Positions 1 to 11,603 of a DNA stretch of 64,000 bases are shown in pieces. The notes below the pieces were generated by a model, which did no database searches, was not told the DNA's origin, and worked only from the letters and a program-made list of their open reading frames with translations. The position numbers were made by a program, and so were the translations under genes. Where the stretch lies: NCBI GenBank assembly GCA_963678705.1, contig OY783223.1, positions 3,782,001 through 3,846,000 on the forward strand. Direction: 5' to 3'. Source of the stretch: Panorpa germanica (Eukaryota; Arthropoda; Insecta; Mecoptera; Panorpidae). How positions within the stretch are numbered: position 1 is the first letter of the stretch; every line of letters starts with the position of its first letter.

Positions 1-3000
1 CTGGCCGGGAAAATCGTGAAGGATTAGTTGCCATTATATTCAATAAAAAAGAAAATGAAATTAAGTAGGGCTAAAAAACTTGAAATATGTACTTTCATTA
101 GTAGAGTTTTCTATTTATTTAATCTAAATATTATAGATCGCAGCAGCCGCAACTGATAAGTAGTTTATCTGCAGTTCTAGGAAATAAACCGACTTTAACA
201 GTCAATATAGAAAATATTAAATGTCTCTCAGATTGCAAAACTCAGGTTTGTATTTATACGCTTTAAATATTAACGCCCCCTGTGCTATTATAACTTGTGT
301 ATTTTTTTTTAATTTATTATATTAATTGTGTGCCTTTCGGCTTTACAATCTACATTATTATATTTCTTAATGCATTTCATATAAATTCAAAGTTAAAACT
401 AAACTTAAACTATTCTAGACTATTACTACTTCGAATAGTACTTTCTGTTTCTTCTTTTCTTGATCCTCTCTCTTCATGTCCCCTACTCCTCCTTTATTCA
501 CACCGTTTCCTGCTTCTCCTTCCTTATTGCCTGTATCTTCATCTATCACCTCTTGTCTTCCTTGTCTCCTCTCGACAAACCCTCTATTATCTGTTCACTA
601 CCTTCCTGCCTTCTCTCTTCGTTTTCACTTCTCCACTTATATCTATTACAGGCATAAACACTCTATCTTTACTATTTCCTCTTGACTCTCTTACTTTACT
701 ATTTCTTCTTGACTCTCTTCCTTTACTATTTTATTATTGTCTCTATCTCCGTCATCCACCTCTTGTCCTTATCTCCTTTCCGCAAATCCTCTATTTTTTT
801 GGACTGAAGTTTAACTGTTTCCTCGCTTCTTTATTTCTCCTGCTTCCCTTCACTGCCCCTTAGCACTTCCTCTCTCTTCATGTTCCTTATGCAACCCAGC
901 TAAGAGTTTATTTATTGTCCTGTTTTTTCTTTCCTTTTTTCTATTTCCGCCATCCACCTCTTTCCTTCACTGCCTCCTTTTAATAGCTGGCCAATATGCA
1001 TTTCGCTCACTACTTTTTCCTTACAATCAAACTTAATGTGCTCCAGTGTTTCGTTCTCCGTTCCGCACACTCTACACATTCTTTCCTCACTACTTTCTCA
1101 GTATCTCTTTCTAATCTGTTATAGTCTATCTGTTATAACTTGTGTATTTTTACGTGTACTTTTTTCTATAGGTATTGATATATGTTCAAGAAAAAGGCGT
1201 GACAGGAACTATGAAAAAAATTCCAGCAACGGAACTTGGTGCATACTTAATACAGCCAATGCAAAAACAACAGCTGTGTTCTTTAGGGGTTGAGAATGTT
1301 TTGCCGCATGTTCTACCAGATCAGGATCAATTGCAGGAATATTTACAAACTCCCCCGGAAGGTAATTGTAGAGTTGTTTTAGGACAACAAAAAGTCTTGT
1401 AAAAAGTATTAAATTAATTTGTTTTATGTTTCAGGTATTGATCATCGTTTGTGGAAGCAAGCGCAGGCAGATAATCCAAATTCTGCTAAGTACATCCCGG
1501 TGCCAATGGTCGGGTTTGGTGAGGTATGTATTGCTGTTATCAAAACATACATTTTTCTTTGCGACAACTGAGTATTATTGGCTCAATAGCTTTGGAACGT
1601 ATTTCTTCGTACTTTTAAAAAAGGTTTTGAAATAGAATAAACAAATGACGAACTATATTTACTTTTTATATATTTTTATTCCAAAAGATTATGTTTGTTG
1701 TAGATTTAGCTAAATTAATATAAAATAAACTCCAAAATTATACAGTATATTATAATTTTGTACGAAAACATCATTTAAAATGTCAAAATATAACGTAATT
1801 GAAGACAGGGATGCTATTTTGGAAGAGACGGTTAATCACATGGAAGAAGAGATAAGAATTCTTCATTATGAACTTGGTGAAGTTAAAAGAAATCGTGAAT
1901 GTGTTAGTGGAACATCATCGATAACTTCTCCAAGAAATCAAATGGATTGCTCTTGCTGGGGAGGTGGGGAACCAGGAGCAAAGCAATACCAAGATACAAA
2001 AATGGAACTTGACCGACTTAAGGTTGCTAAATAACTATGATCTTTTATTCATAATTTCCTTTGTATGCAATAAACCATAGTTTTGTGAAGTTACATATTG
2101 AAATGAATTTATAAAAGCAATGTAACACTAAATTGCTGATTTTAAAAATGCTGCTTTTCCTATGTAACATTTTAAAACTGATTCAGAGTTTTTATATTTG
2201 TGTTTTTCTTTAAGGAGTCGCATAGACTTTTGAAAGAAGAAGTAGAAGATTACAAAGTAAATGCTGAAGACATGACATCTCAAATGGAAGACTACAGAGC
2301 GAAATATTTGCAGGCGCAACAATTATCGGAGGAACAACAAACTCAACTAGACAAATTAAAAAGAGATAACTTAAAAGTAACGGAGAAGGTAGATCAAGAG
2401 TTGCAACGCGTTAAAGGAGTTTTTCAAGAAAAAATACAGTCTCTCTCTCCTCTACCCTACATGTTAGAATCGACACAACTAAAGTGCCAGGATGTGCATC
2501 AAGCCAAATTGGCATTAGATAAAAGTGTCCAATCCTTAACATTTGAGCTAGTTGAAATTAAAGATCACGAAAAGCAGCTGTTAGATGAATTGGATAATGT
2601 TTTTGATATCCAAAAAACCGTTCATGACGAGAATTCTTTGTTATTAGCTGAAATAGATAATTTGGAAGTCCAATATAATCAATTACTAGTAGAGAATGAC
2701 CGCTTAAAAGCGACGGTAGTATCCCAACAATCAATGAAGCAATCATTAGAGCAAAAAGTCGTTGAATCTGGTTTTAATAACAAGAAATATGAAGAAGCTC
2801 AAGAAGAATGTTCTAGGCAGTTAGTTCGTTCTAAAGAGCGCAATGAAATGCAGAAAAAACTTCTACAGGATAGAATGGCAATGGTGGAAGATGAGTTGAC
2901 CCAAAGTAAAGCTGCAACAACAGCTGCTTTGGCTAACAAAGAAGGAATAAGGAAACAGATGCAGTTACAAATTAACTTATTATTGGAAAGGTTTCGAGAA

Positions 3001-5082
3001 GCGGAATCTGAGATTGAAATATTGCGAGATAATGTTAAATGTTTAAAGTTTTCGTATAAGCATTATATTGAAAGTGATTTAACGCCTGCGAATAATGATT
3101 GCTGTCCTTGCTCGAACCCATGTCATTGTTCATGCCAGAACACATAGAAGCATTTAAAAATATTTCCATAATTGTGATTGTTAGTTTTATAAATTAAATA
3201 TGTAGTATATTTTATTTTTTCTAGAAATTGTTATAGATAATACGTATTTTAAATAAATTAAATATCTGAAACATTATCACTTGCCTTATTTTCAGGATAT
3301 ATAATTTAATGTATTTACGAATTTCTGTTTAATATCATAAATTTTCTTAAATAATTTTGTTACTTAAAGTCAGGTTTGGAACAGTCTTTGTGATTACAAT
3401 TGTTTTCAAGGTCAAATGGCGTATGAAATGTCAAGAAGAAGAAACTAAAAGACATCAAGCTTTCTTAGATAAAGTTGCGGAAGATATCAGCTGCTTACAG
3501 CGGAAACATACATCGACAACGGCAAAGATAGCTGAACAACAGAGGAAGTACATCGAATTACAGCATCGTGTTTTACAAGTAATTAAAAAAAGAATACTAG
3601 TATATGTATTTAAAAAAAAAAAGAAATATTTTTAATGTAATTCTTGTGTGTTAGATTATAGTGAAACAAGAAACTACTAGAAAGGCTGGTTTGGCATTAC
3701 AGCCTGAAGAAGAGCTTCTTCGAAGTCAGTTAGAAGCAATGCAGACTCAGATATCAGCTCCTACACAATTTAAGGTTTGGATGTCCTTAAATTTTTATTT
3801 TTTTATATTCACTTACTTATTTGCCTTGATTTTCTTTCGTCATAGCCACTATCAAACATTTTTTATACATCTTTTATAATTTATAATTCAATTTTACAAA
3901 TTTCTAAATATTTAAATAATTCACTAACTAATTTTGAATCACTTAACAAAAATTTAGTATTAAGATGGCGTTTTAATCACATCTAATATTTCACTATTCA
4001 ATTTTGATCTTTCTAAACTATAATTTATGCATTCAAATATAATATGATCCAAAGTTCCTTCTTCACCACATTGACATCTATCGTCAGATTTAATATTAAT
4101 TTTGTACAGGTGAGCTGGAGTTTTGCAGTGATTACTTTTGATTCTGATTATAGTTGATATAATTTTGCGGGACTCATTTCTAAACCATCTCTCTTACTTA
4201 AATTTGGATGTAACATATAATAATCTCTTCCTTTTAACTGACTTTTGTTAATGAAATCTTGGTTTCTTAAATTGAAGTTTAATTTTTTGATTATATTAAA
4301 AATTGAATATGAAGGTAATTTCACTTTCATCTCAATTTCTAAATTTATTGATTCCTTTGCCAATTTATCCGCAATTTCGTTTACTCTTATTCCACAATGT
4401 CCTGGTATCTATGGTAATTTTATGGTATTATTCTTATTTATTATATTTGTTTTTAAATTTTGAAATTTAGTACTTTTAATTGTGTTTATGTTTTTATCGT
4501 TAGGAATTAGTTATTTACATTTAATTTCTTCTTACACATCCGACGATTTGCCATCTGTATTACACAACAGAGACATAAACGAGTGTGTAAACAGATGGGT
4601 TGTGCATCCCATCAAGTATTATATTCCGAAGGTTGGGAAAAAGGGAAAATAATCTCGATTACTAAAACTCGATATAGCTATACCTTCCGTCAACTTTTAA
4701 AAATAAAAACGCCATACATATATTAAAATTTCTTAGTATTGATAATTTGTTTTTGTGCAGGGGCGGCTTAGTGAATTATTATCTCAAATTCGAATGCAAC
4801 GTTGCCAATCTGGGGGACTTACTCAATACAATGAAAGATATACAATGGATAAAGGTAATATGCTATACAAGTTCAGAATTTATTTATGTTTAGAATTATT
4901 GTTGAGTATGTATTAATGATTATATCTTTATAGGAGCACAAGATGATATGAAACAATTCTTAAGCATGCAGCAAAGAGGGTTGTCACAGCTGATTGAGAT
5001 TGTAAACCAGGATATGGATACGCTGAAAGTTATACACGACGGAATGACTAAATTGTTGCAAGATAAGGGAGTTGTGCCATAG
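1..5082 (+). CDS. Nup54: Nucleoporin Nup54 (3' part; 5' end outside window)
   Basis: Nup54 is the FG nucleoporin of the central-channel Nup62-Nup58-Nup54 complex, which forms the nuclear pore transport barrier. Exons by GT/AG and phase: 1-64 (partial), 137-245, 1172-1361, 1435-1523, 3411-3578, 3655-3774, 4761-4854, 4934-5082, giving 326 visible residues in one continuous frame. Family signatures are FNKKENEIKSQQPQL, the block ending PPEG then GIDHRLW, IPVPMVGF, a coiled coil with EDISCLQRKHTSTTAKIAEQ, QISAPTQFKGRLSELLSQIR, and a C-terminus rich in Q, L and D. These line up in order with vertebrate Nup54 from the conserved mid region to the end. The N-terminal FG repeats lie left of the window. 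A second gene sits in the 1524-3410 intron, and retroelement debris lies in 246-1171 and 3775-4760. The identification is strong; individual splice borders are inferred. Confidence 0.93.
440..960. repeat. Pyrimidine-rich low-complexity tract in Nup54 intron
   Basis: This 0.5-kb stretch is dominated by C and T on the + strand. It contains recurrent short units such as TTGACTCTCTT and TTTACTATTT near 660-735 and CATCCACCTCTT near 755 and 950. Long open frames across it are compositional artefacts. It adjoins the retroelement knuckle at 960-1080 and, read on the minus strand, is the purine-rich sequence 3' of it, so it may be that element's degenerate tail. Confidence 0.5.
880..1110 (-). pseudogene. 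Non-LTR retrotransposon ORF2 C-terminal remnant (family 2)
   Basis: Read on the minus strand, about 1080-960 encodes MCRVCGTENETLEHIKFDC, the CxxC...H....C knuckle that ends ORF2 in many insect non-LTR retrotransposons. It is followed by a K/G/E-rich tail. Upstream the frame is interrupted by a stop (near 1104), so this is a dead 5'-truncated copy. It lies in a Nup54 intron, antisense to the gene. It differs in sequence from the other LINE tails in this window (3817-4410, 25785-26168, 33600-33959). No reverse transcriptase domain is visible. Confidence 0.6.
1780..3147 (+). CDS. Coiled-coil protein of unknown function, nested in a Nup54 intron
   Basis: Two exons, 1780-2022 and 2215-3147, join in phase 0 (LDRLK then ESHRLLKEE) and encode 391 residues. 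The start ATG at 1780 is the first in frame after stops. Nearly the whole protein is heptad-rich coiled coil (E, K, Q, L), from about residue 1 to 360, interrupted near residues 45-65 by a Ser/Cys/Gly-rich patch. It ends with a cysteine cluster (CCPCSNPCHCSC). There are no signal peptide, membrane segment or enzyme motifs. The composition resembles structural centrosomal or sperm-tail coiled-coil proteins, but I cannot assign a family. A poly(A) signal AATAAA at 3252-3257 supports an independent transcript. It is on the same strand as the host gene and in frame with none of the Nup54 exons. The donor at 2023 (GTTGCT) is weak, so the intron is the least certain part. Confidence 0.75.
3252..3257 (+). 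promoter_or_regulatory. Poly(A) signal for nested coiled-coil gene
   Basis: AATAAA lies about 105 bases after the stop at 3147 and before the next Nup54 exon at 3411. It is consistent with the nested gene having its own 3' end. Confidence 0.4.
3817..4410 (-). pseudogene. Non-LTR retrotransposon 3' end (family 1): RNase H end and C-terminal knuckle
   Basis: On the minus strand from about 4410 the sequence reads PGHCGIRVNEIADKLAKES, typical of the end of an RNase H domain. It continues to [39 protein letters not shown] and TLDH, the Cys-His knuckle that closes ORF2 of RNase H-bearing LINEs. The frame is broken between these blocks (stop after LYQL), so it is inactive and 5'-truncated. It sits antisense in the 3775-4760 Nup54 intron. 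Related tails are at 25785-26168, 33600-33959 and 34326-34455. Confidence 0.75.
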
Positions 5083-5263
5083 TTAAAAGTATGTAAGTAA
5101 TGATACCTTTGACTTTCTTTCAACACTTGTTAAACATAAATCATTTTTATTCTTATTTTAACTATTATCATGTATTAGTTCATTTTAATGTACTGAATAT
5201 AAATTGTCATATTAAAATATTTTGTTACTGTCATATAAATTAATAATAGATTTATATTTCTTA

Positions 5264-5269
5264 AATAAA
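5264..5269 (+). promoter_or_regulatory. Poly(A) signal of Nup54
   Basis: AATAAA about 180 bases downstream of the Nup54 stop at 5082, in an AT-rich 3' region. It is the best canonical hexamer before the convergent GLIS gene. Confidence 0.45.
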
Positions 5270-5481
5270 TATTTTTGTAAAAAAATTGTCATCAATATAT
5301 GTGTGTTTTTGTTTGATATATTATTCCCATTTCATTTATGTTCCCTGACGAAACATTTTTCAAGCTGTTTTTAAGTTTGGGTTTTTAGAATATCTATATC
5401 TCTAACTATTCTAATAATATCATTACTAAATATTTTACAAAGCATGTGAATTTCATATCTAATTATTAGGATAATGTTTTC

Positions 5482-5941
5482 GTTCCAAGTGCATGTGACA
5501 TCACAATCCTTGTGTAAGGTTACCAACCTTACAGCTCATAACTCTCTGCTATATGTATTTATATATCAAAATAACAAATATTATTTACAGCTACTTCAAG
5601 GAACAATCAAATTTCAATATTATGTCTGCCTTAGCACGGTTAAATAAAATAAAAACTTATTATTCTTTGATTTGACTTGATTATTTCGACTACCAACAGT
5701 TACAAAACATTACCACAGCACTGACCTACTCAACAAATAATTGACGTTAAAATGCATTTCACGTCAAACATATATGGCCGACCATTTCTAGCGCTAAACC
5801 TACAATTGAAATTTTTAATTGCTATATCTCCGTCAATATTTAGATATTTAATAAAGTAGATACACCAATACACATTTATTAACATCAATTTCAATCAACA
5901 ATTGAAAAATCGACCACTAAAAATGAGGACACAAGCCCATT
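5482..5941 (-). mobile_element. A-element, truncated (right end missing)
   Basis: The A-element is a 0.63-kb family whose ends are AATGGGCTTGTGTCCT and its exact inverse. I call + the orientation whose left end continues into TCATTTTTTAGTGG and whose right end reads AAATTAAGACATAGG. This copy runs on the minus strand from TTCCAAGTGCATGTGACATC to the intact left TIR at 5941. Its right third is missing. It lies between the convergent 3' ends of Nup54 and the GLIS gene, about 170 bases from the GLIS stop codon. Confidence 0.8.
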
Positions 5942-6112
5942 AGATGCTCTTGATAATTCTTTATAAATTAAAGGAAAAACAACAATTTATAATAATAAAC
6001 TTATATATTTATTCAGTCAAGTCTTAATTACTAGTAACACGAAAAGGAAAACAAAACCCAAACAATAATTTAAAAATATTTAAGTAAAATATATGTCCTT
6101 TGAACTATTGAA

Positions 6113-7806
6113 TTATTTATGAACTGTTAAATCTAAAGGCACATCAATATCCATACTTTCTTCAATATTAAAACTATCTTTAAATTTAATATCAAAATTA
6201 CTTAATTTACCACAATGATCAGTATTATCATTTACTTTTTTTAATATATCTGAAGTTAATAATGGATTCCAGATATTTTCCCAAGGTATACTTTTTAAAT
6301 TTGAATTTAAAATAGTTTTATCATAAATATTATTACCATTGTTTATATTATTTAAAATAACACCTAATTTTAAAAATTCTGTTGCTTTTTCAATATGTTC
6401 TAAACATTTATGGGAACAATTGCAATTTGTTTCGTTTTGACTAGGTTTATATTTATAATTATTTAATTCTTTTTCATTACTGCTATCAGTCATATTAGGT
6501 GAACGGTTTGAAACTCTGCTATCAGTTATTGGTTCTGTTTTATTTGGGATTTCCAGAATACGAGCTGGAGAAGAACTATGTTTAACTTCTATAGGTTCAG
6601 CAGTTTCCACTAAGTTTTGATGCTTGAAAGTTTTTACGTGCTTTCTCAAACTTGACGGATCTGTATATCTTTTTTGACATCCTGGAATTTTGCAGATGTA
6701 GGGTCTATCTGTTGCGTGTGTTCTCGTGTGTTTAAATCTATCAGACGAATTAGAATAAGCCTTGTTGCATCCCTGTAAAGAAAACAAAATAAATAAAAAA
6801 TCTGATCTTTTTCATATCATTGAAAATATATAATAACTAATTTATGTAACTTACCAATACAGGACAAACATATGGCCTTTCTCCAGAGTGTGATCTGGAA
6901 TGGATTTTTAAATTTTCAGCTCTGGAAAATCTTTTATTACACACGCTGCATTGATGAGGTTTTTCTTTAGTGTGTGTTCGAACATGTACAAGCATCTTAT
7001 ACCTAAAATTTAATTAAAAGACACTGTTAATACAAATAATTTCTAAGCACAGCAATGTCGATAATACAGATTACTATTTATTATAGTTTTTATCACGGGT
7101 ATATTTACCTTGCATTAAATCCTCTTCTAGCTCTTGGACAATCATCCCAACAGCAATAATATTGTCCACCAAGATTTGAAGTAGCGTGTGTTACATTTAC
7201 ATGGTGCGCTAAGTCATCTGGAGTATCAAAAAGTCTGCAAATAAAAATATGAATAAATATGGTTTAAATCCTTGATAAATTATTAAATATTTTCTAATAC
7301 ATATAAATCAAGAACCTACCTATCACAAGCATTCCATTTGCATATAACGGTCTCAGAGAGGGCTTCTGATTCTCCTACATTTATTTCTTCCTCCTCAGCT
7401 TCTTCAGAAGGTGGTTTAACATCTTGAAATATTGGACTAGGTTTTATATCTGTTTTCATAGAGTAGTAAGATTCTTGGTAAGGAGTATATGATGGTTTGT
7501 AGTATGCAGAGTCTGAAGAACTGTTGTCACTCTAAAAATAATAATAACATATAAATAATTTCATTATTTGTACCCGGTAGTGGGTTGTAGTGAAACAATA
7601 GAAGTGGTCTTTACCTGTGGTGATAGTGGCATATGCATCTCCTCTGTGAAATTAGCCATGGTGTAGTTTAATTGACTCCAATGTGTGAAGTAGTCCCTTC
7701 GGTAAATTTCTTCGCCGTGTATCCTAGAGTAAGAGAAGCAGGTGTCTGGAGAGGGTGGGGCGTAGAATAATGGCCCTCCCATTCTGTTATTTGAATGTAC
7801 CAACAT
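6113..7806 (-). CDS. sug: GLIS2-type C2H2 zinc-finger transcription factor (sugarbabe-like)
   Basis: GLIS proteins are nuclear DNA-binding regulators related to GLI. Exons on the minus strand: 7806-7615, 7531-7320, 7234-7109, 7002-6855, 6772-6113, giving 445 residues. Five C2H2 fingers: residues 128-151, 162-187, 195-215, 223-245, 253-277. They carry GLIS signatures [41 protein letters not shown] and [12 protein letters not shown], closest to vertebrate GLIS2. The C-terminus ends PLDLTVHK (438-445), a PxDLx motif of the kind bound by the CtBP corepressor. The ATG at 7806 opens a Tyr/Ser/Pro-rich N-terminal region. Introns cut the finger array several times, one inside finger 4 (after VCPVL). 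Assignment to fly sugarbabe rather than lame duck rests on closeness to GLIS2 and is less certain than the family. Confidence 0.88.
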
Positions 7807-8123
7807 TTTTAATAATTATTTAAATTAATATTTATAAGAAAAATTAGAATTATTTATTTTATATTTTAGTTATTTATTTGTATTCTATTTATTTAGTTTT
7901 TAACAATTTTTATTATTTTGTTGATCTGAACTGTTGCAGCTCTAGAACTTAACTGAGTAATATATTAATTTGCTCGTAATTAAAAGAGCAATCACTTTGT
8001 AATTCATAAATATGTGTTACATTAGTGGTGGTAATAATATTTTAAATTGTGATCTAAATTTTCGATGAAGTTATTTTTATTTGAGAAGACAAGTTAAAAT
8101 ATTTGTATTTATCTTAATATTTT

Positions 8124-8754
8124 AATGGGCTTGTGTCCTCATTTTTTAGTGGTTGATTTTTCAATTGTTGATTGAAATTGATGTTAATAAATGAGTATTG
8201 GCGTGTCTATTTTATTAAATATCTAAATATTGACGGAGATATAGCAATTTAAAGTTTGAATTGTAGTTTTAGCGCTAGAAATGGTCGACCATATTTGTAT
8301 GACGTGAAATGCATTTTAACGTCAGTTATTTGTTGAGTAGGTCAGTGCTGTGGTAATGTTTTGTAGCTGTTGGTAGTCAAATAAACAAGTCAAGTCACAG
8401 AATAATAAGTTTTATAAGTTATTTAACCCTGCTAAGGCAGACATAATATTGGAATTTAAGTTTTGCTTGAAATAGCTGTAAATAGTATTTGATATTTTGA
8501 TATATAAATACAAATAGGTTGTAACCAATAGTTGGTAACCTTACACAAGGATTGTGATGTCACATGCACTTGGAATGTGTACAACGTTGAATCCCTTTAA
8601 TAATTAAAGAGACAAAATGACTTATTAATTGTTAATATCTCCTAACATATAAGGAGTTATTAAAAGATAATTGGACATTTGAGGTTCTAGTAACCCGCTT
8701 TATCAATATATAGTACACTTTTATAGAAATTAAGACATAGGACACAAGCCTATT
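8124..8754 (+). mobile_element. A-element, complete (631 bp)
   Basis: Left TIR AATGGGCTTGTGTCCT and right end ACACAAGCCTATT (one change) are both present. It is inserted about 320 bases upstream of the GLIS start codon, so it could lie in that gene's promoter region. Confidence 0.85.
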
Positions 8755-9601
8755 TCTGATTGAGAAAGTTGTATTTTTTAGCGGAAATTAAGAAACAACA
8801 AATTTCTTTGTAGTAATGTATCGTTTGAATGTATATGTAACTAAATTAATTCCATAGCGATCGGTTTTTTTTATTACTCTAATCCCGTTTTTAAGAAAGC
8901 TGACATATTCTTTTTTATATTTAGAGTGGTAAGGCTACAATAGAGTGTATTCTTTGAATGTGTTGATCACAATACATACATACCCCGTACCGATACGACA
9001 GTACGCCAAGTCAAACTTGTGTACTGTAGGGTGTTTTGAATTTGTTTTGCACTAACATAATTTATCATGAGAACAAACTTTTACTTTAATTTTTATCGAT
9101 ACACCACTGTTATGAAAGAGACCATTGCATTCCGTTCCAGTCTGAGTCGGCTGATTGCATTTACAAGGTTCGGATAGGATTAGCGTTGTAGCATGTATAC
9201 GCTTGGTTAAAATGCGGTGATATTTGTTGTGCTACATAACCCACATTTAACAGTATTTAGCGTATGATTTCCAAAGATAAAGAATTAATAACCTAATTAA
9301 GTAAGTAAGAATAACTTTTGAGAGAACATTCTCAGCCGAATTAAATTATTTTTAATTTGAATTAAGTACAATGCAATGCCTAAAACTGGGCGTGAATTCA
9401 TTCGGAATGACGAAAATCGGATAAAATAAAACGATGTAGTGACAACACTATTTTTATCTATTTAATAATTACATCTGTCTCTTTCTTTCACGACTTATTA
9501 TAATATGTACATTTTAAACATAAATAAAGTACAGATGCTTACTATACAAATATTTTTATATAAGAATTTTGTTTAAATTTACTTTTAGAAACTATTTCAA
9601 C
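8755..9601. other. Intergenic, no gene seen; GC-richer repeat near 9130-9230
   Basis: No supportable coding sequence. A block at about 9150-9222 (TTTACAAGGTTCGGATAGG, then a TATACGCTTGG motif) resembles two segments inside the TIR element at 20210-21051, so it is likely debris of the same or a related element. The rest is AT-rich and featureless. Confidence 0.4.
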
Positions 9602-10229
9602 CCAGTAAACATTTTGAAGTCACTTTGCCATCATATTGAAGATACGTATGATTTTTTTGTCATGAAAGAGTTCATTTACAGTTCATTTTCTCATAGTCGT
9701 TCATATAAAATGTCTATTTTATCGGCTCACAATTAAGAAAACGGGATCATAACCTTTGTGAAGTCACATAGTATATCTAAAATAATGAAAGTACTAAATA
9801 TTAGCTAAAAAGTACTAAAACCAGGGTCGCCCCAATATATATATATATGTAGTAGTATACGTATTTGTAAAAAACTAAAAAAGGGAAGTTACTTGTTCCC
9901 AAAAGATACCGTGATAGCTAATAAAACCCGAGATCTAAAAAATATAGTTTAAGTTACGAGAGTTCATCGGCGACTCATGGTTAAAACAGGTTGTGCCGTA
10001 TAAATCTGCGATACAATGGAAAAGCAATTTCTCACACATTATTTTATAATGCATATTGTACCTAATAAAATAAAATTCAAGCCAATACACATTTATTAAA
10101 ATCAATTTCAATCAACAATTGAAAAATCGACCACTAAAAAATGAGGACATAAGCCCATTGAACTCTTACATGACAAAAAATCATACGCATCTTCAATATG
10201 ATGGCAAAGTGACTTCAAAATGTTTACTG
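9602..10229. mobile_element. Long inverted-repeat element (arms about 70 bp)
   Basis: The arm 9602-9675 begins CCAGTAAACATTTTGAAGTC. It is matched in inverse, with about one mismatch and one or two indels, by 10159-10229 ending in GTTTACTGG. The arms enclose about 480 bases without a reading frame. An A-element stump (10081-10159) abuts the inner end of the right arm. The structure looks like a non-autonomous TIR transposon. No clear target duplication is visible (left flank TTTCAAC, right flank ATTGTCG). Confidence 0.6.
10081..10159 (-). mobile_element. A-element left-end stump (79 bp)
   Basis: Only the terminal 79 bases of the left end remain, from GCCAATACACATTTATT to the TIR (GACATAAGCCCATT, one change). 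It abuts the right arm of the long inverted repeat at 9602-10229. Confidence 0.75.
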
Positions 10230-10959
10230 GATTGTCGAAAGGGTGTACTTCCTCTTATGTTCCCATGGTTTGTCATCAATATTCTTGAACCTTCTCAGTG
10301 CTACTACTCTTTTTGTACTCATACTACACTAGATTACAGTGGGGTATACAACACATTTATATAACATTCATCTACATAAAATATAATACAAAATGAATGT
10401 TTTCTCAGTAATAAATTCTGTATCTATCGAGGATTATACGTAGTATCCAGTATAGTTCAAATCGGGGTCAAAACAATCATAAGTTTAGCTCAGATACTGG
10501 ATCACGCGTCATGTTAGATTCATGGACCATAGTGATGCTGGTTCACTCTTCGTAGAGATCTGACTCTATCACTACAACCTTTTGAACTCAAAAATATGAA
10601 ACCAGTTGAAACCAGATCTTATTGACTTCAACATTTAATACAGATAATAATTTTAAAAATATAATAACCATTTTAAATAAACAAGATGATATGCATTCTT
10701 AGGAAACTTGGTAACGAAATATGAGTATACGAACTATTCAGCTTGAGGAAATTATTTTGAGATGTTGTGTGCGATCGACATAGATAGGCTTGTGAACTCA
10801 TTTTTTAGGGGTGTGATAGTTTGATGGAATACCTATATCAAATTTGAATTTCAGTGTTGCTACATGTTTTAGCTCTGCATATGACGTCATAGAAGAATCG
10901 AGATTATTTTTCCTCTTTCGCAGTCGTTATAATTTAAAACTTGATGGGATGCAGAACCC

Positions 10960-11586
10960 AATGGGCTTGTGTCCTCATTTTTTAGTGGTCGATTTTTCAA
11001 TTGTTGATTGAAATTGATGTTAATAAATGTGTATTGGCGTGTCTATTTTATTAAATATCTAAATATTGACGTTAAAAGTTTGAATTGCAGTTTTAGCGCT
11101 AGAAATGGTCGGCCATATTTGTATAACGTGAAATGCATGTTAACGTCAGTTATTTGTTGAGTAGGTCAGTGCTGTGGTAATGTTTTGTAGCTGTTGGTAG
11201 TCAAATACTCCAGTCAAATCAAAGAATAATAAGTTTTTACTTTATTTAACCCTGTTAAGGCAGACATAATATTGGAATTTTATTGTTCCTTGAAATAGCT
11301 GTAAATAATATTTGATATTTTGATATATAAATACATATAGCAGAGATTTATGAGCTGTAAGGTTGGTAACCTTACACAAGGATTGTGATGTCACATGCAC
11401 TTGGAATGTGTACAACGTTGAATCCCTTTAATAATTAAAGGGACAAAATGACTTTTTTAATTGTTAATATCTCCTAACATATAAGGAGTTATTAAAAAAT
11501 AATTGAACATTTGAGGTTCTAGTAATCAACTTTATCAACATATAGTACACTTTTATAGAAATTAAGACATAGGACACAAGCCCATT
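10960..11586 (+). mobile_element. A-element, complete (627 bp)
   Basis: Both TIRs are perfect. The flanks outside AAT/ATT differ (GCAGAACCC on the left, GTAGTTAG on the right), so there is no duplication longer than 2 bp. Right after it lies a fragment of the variant-core subfamily (11604-11756). Confidence 0.88.
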
Positions 11587-11603
11587 GTAGTTAGTAGTAA
11601 AGT

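Noticed and set aside
297-863. 188-codon open frame rich in Leu, Ser, Phe and Tyr
   Set aside because: It is produced by a pyrimidine-rich low-complexity tract in a Nup54 intron; overlapping frames on the same strand are equally open and no protein signature is present.
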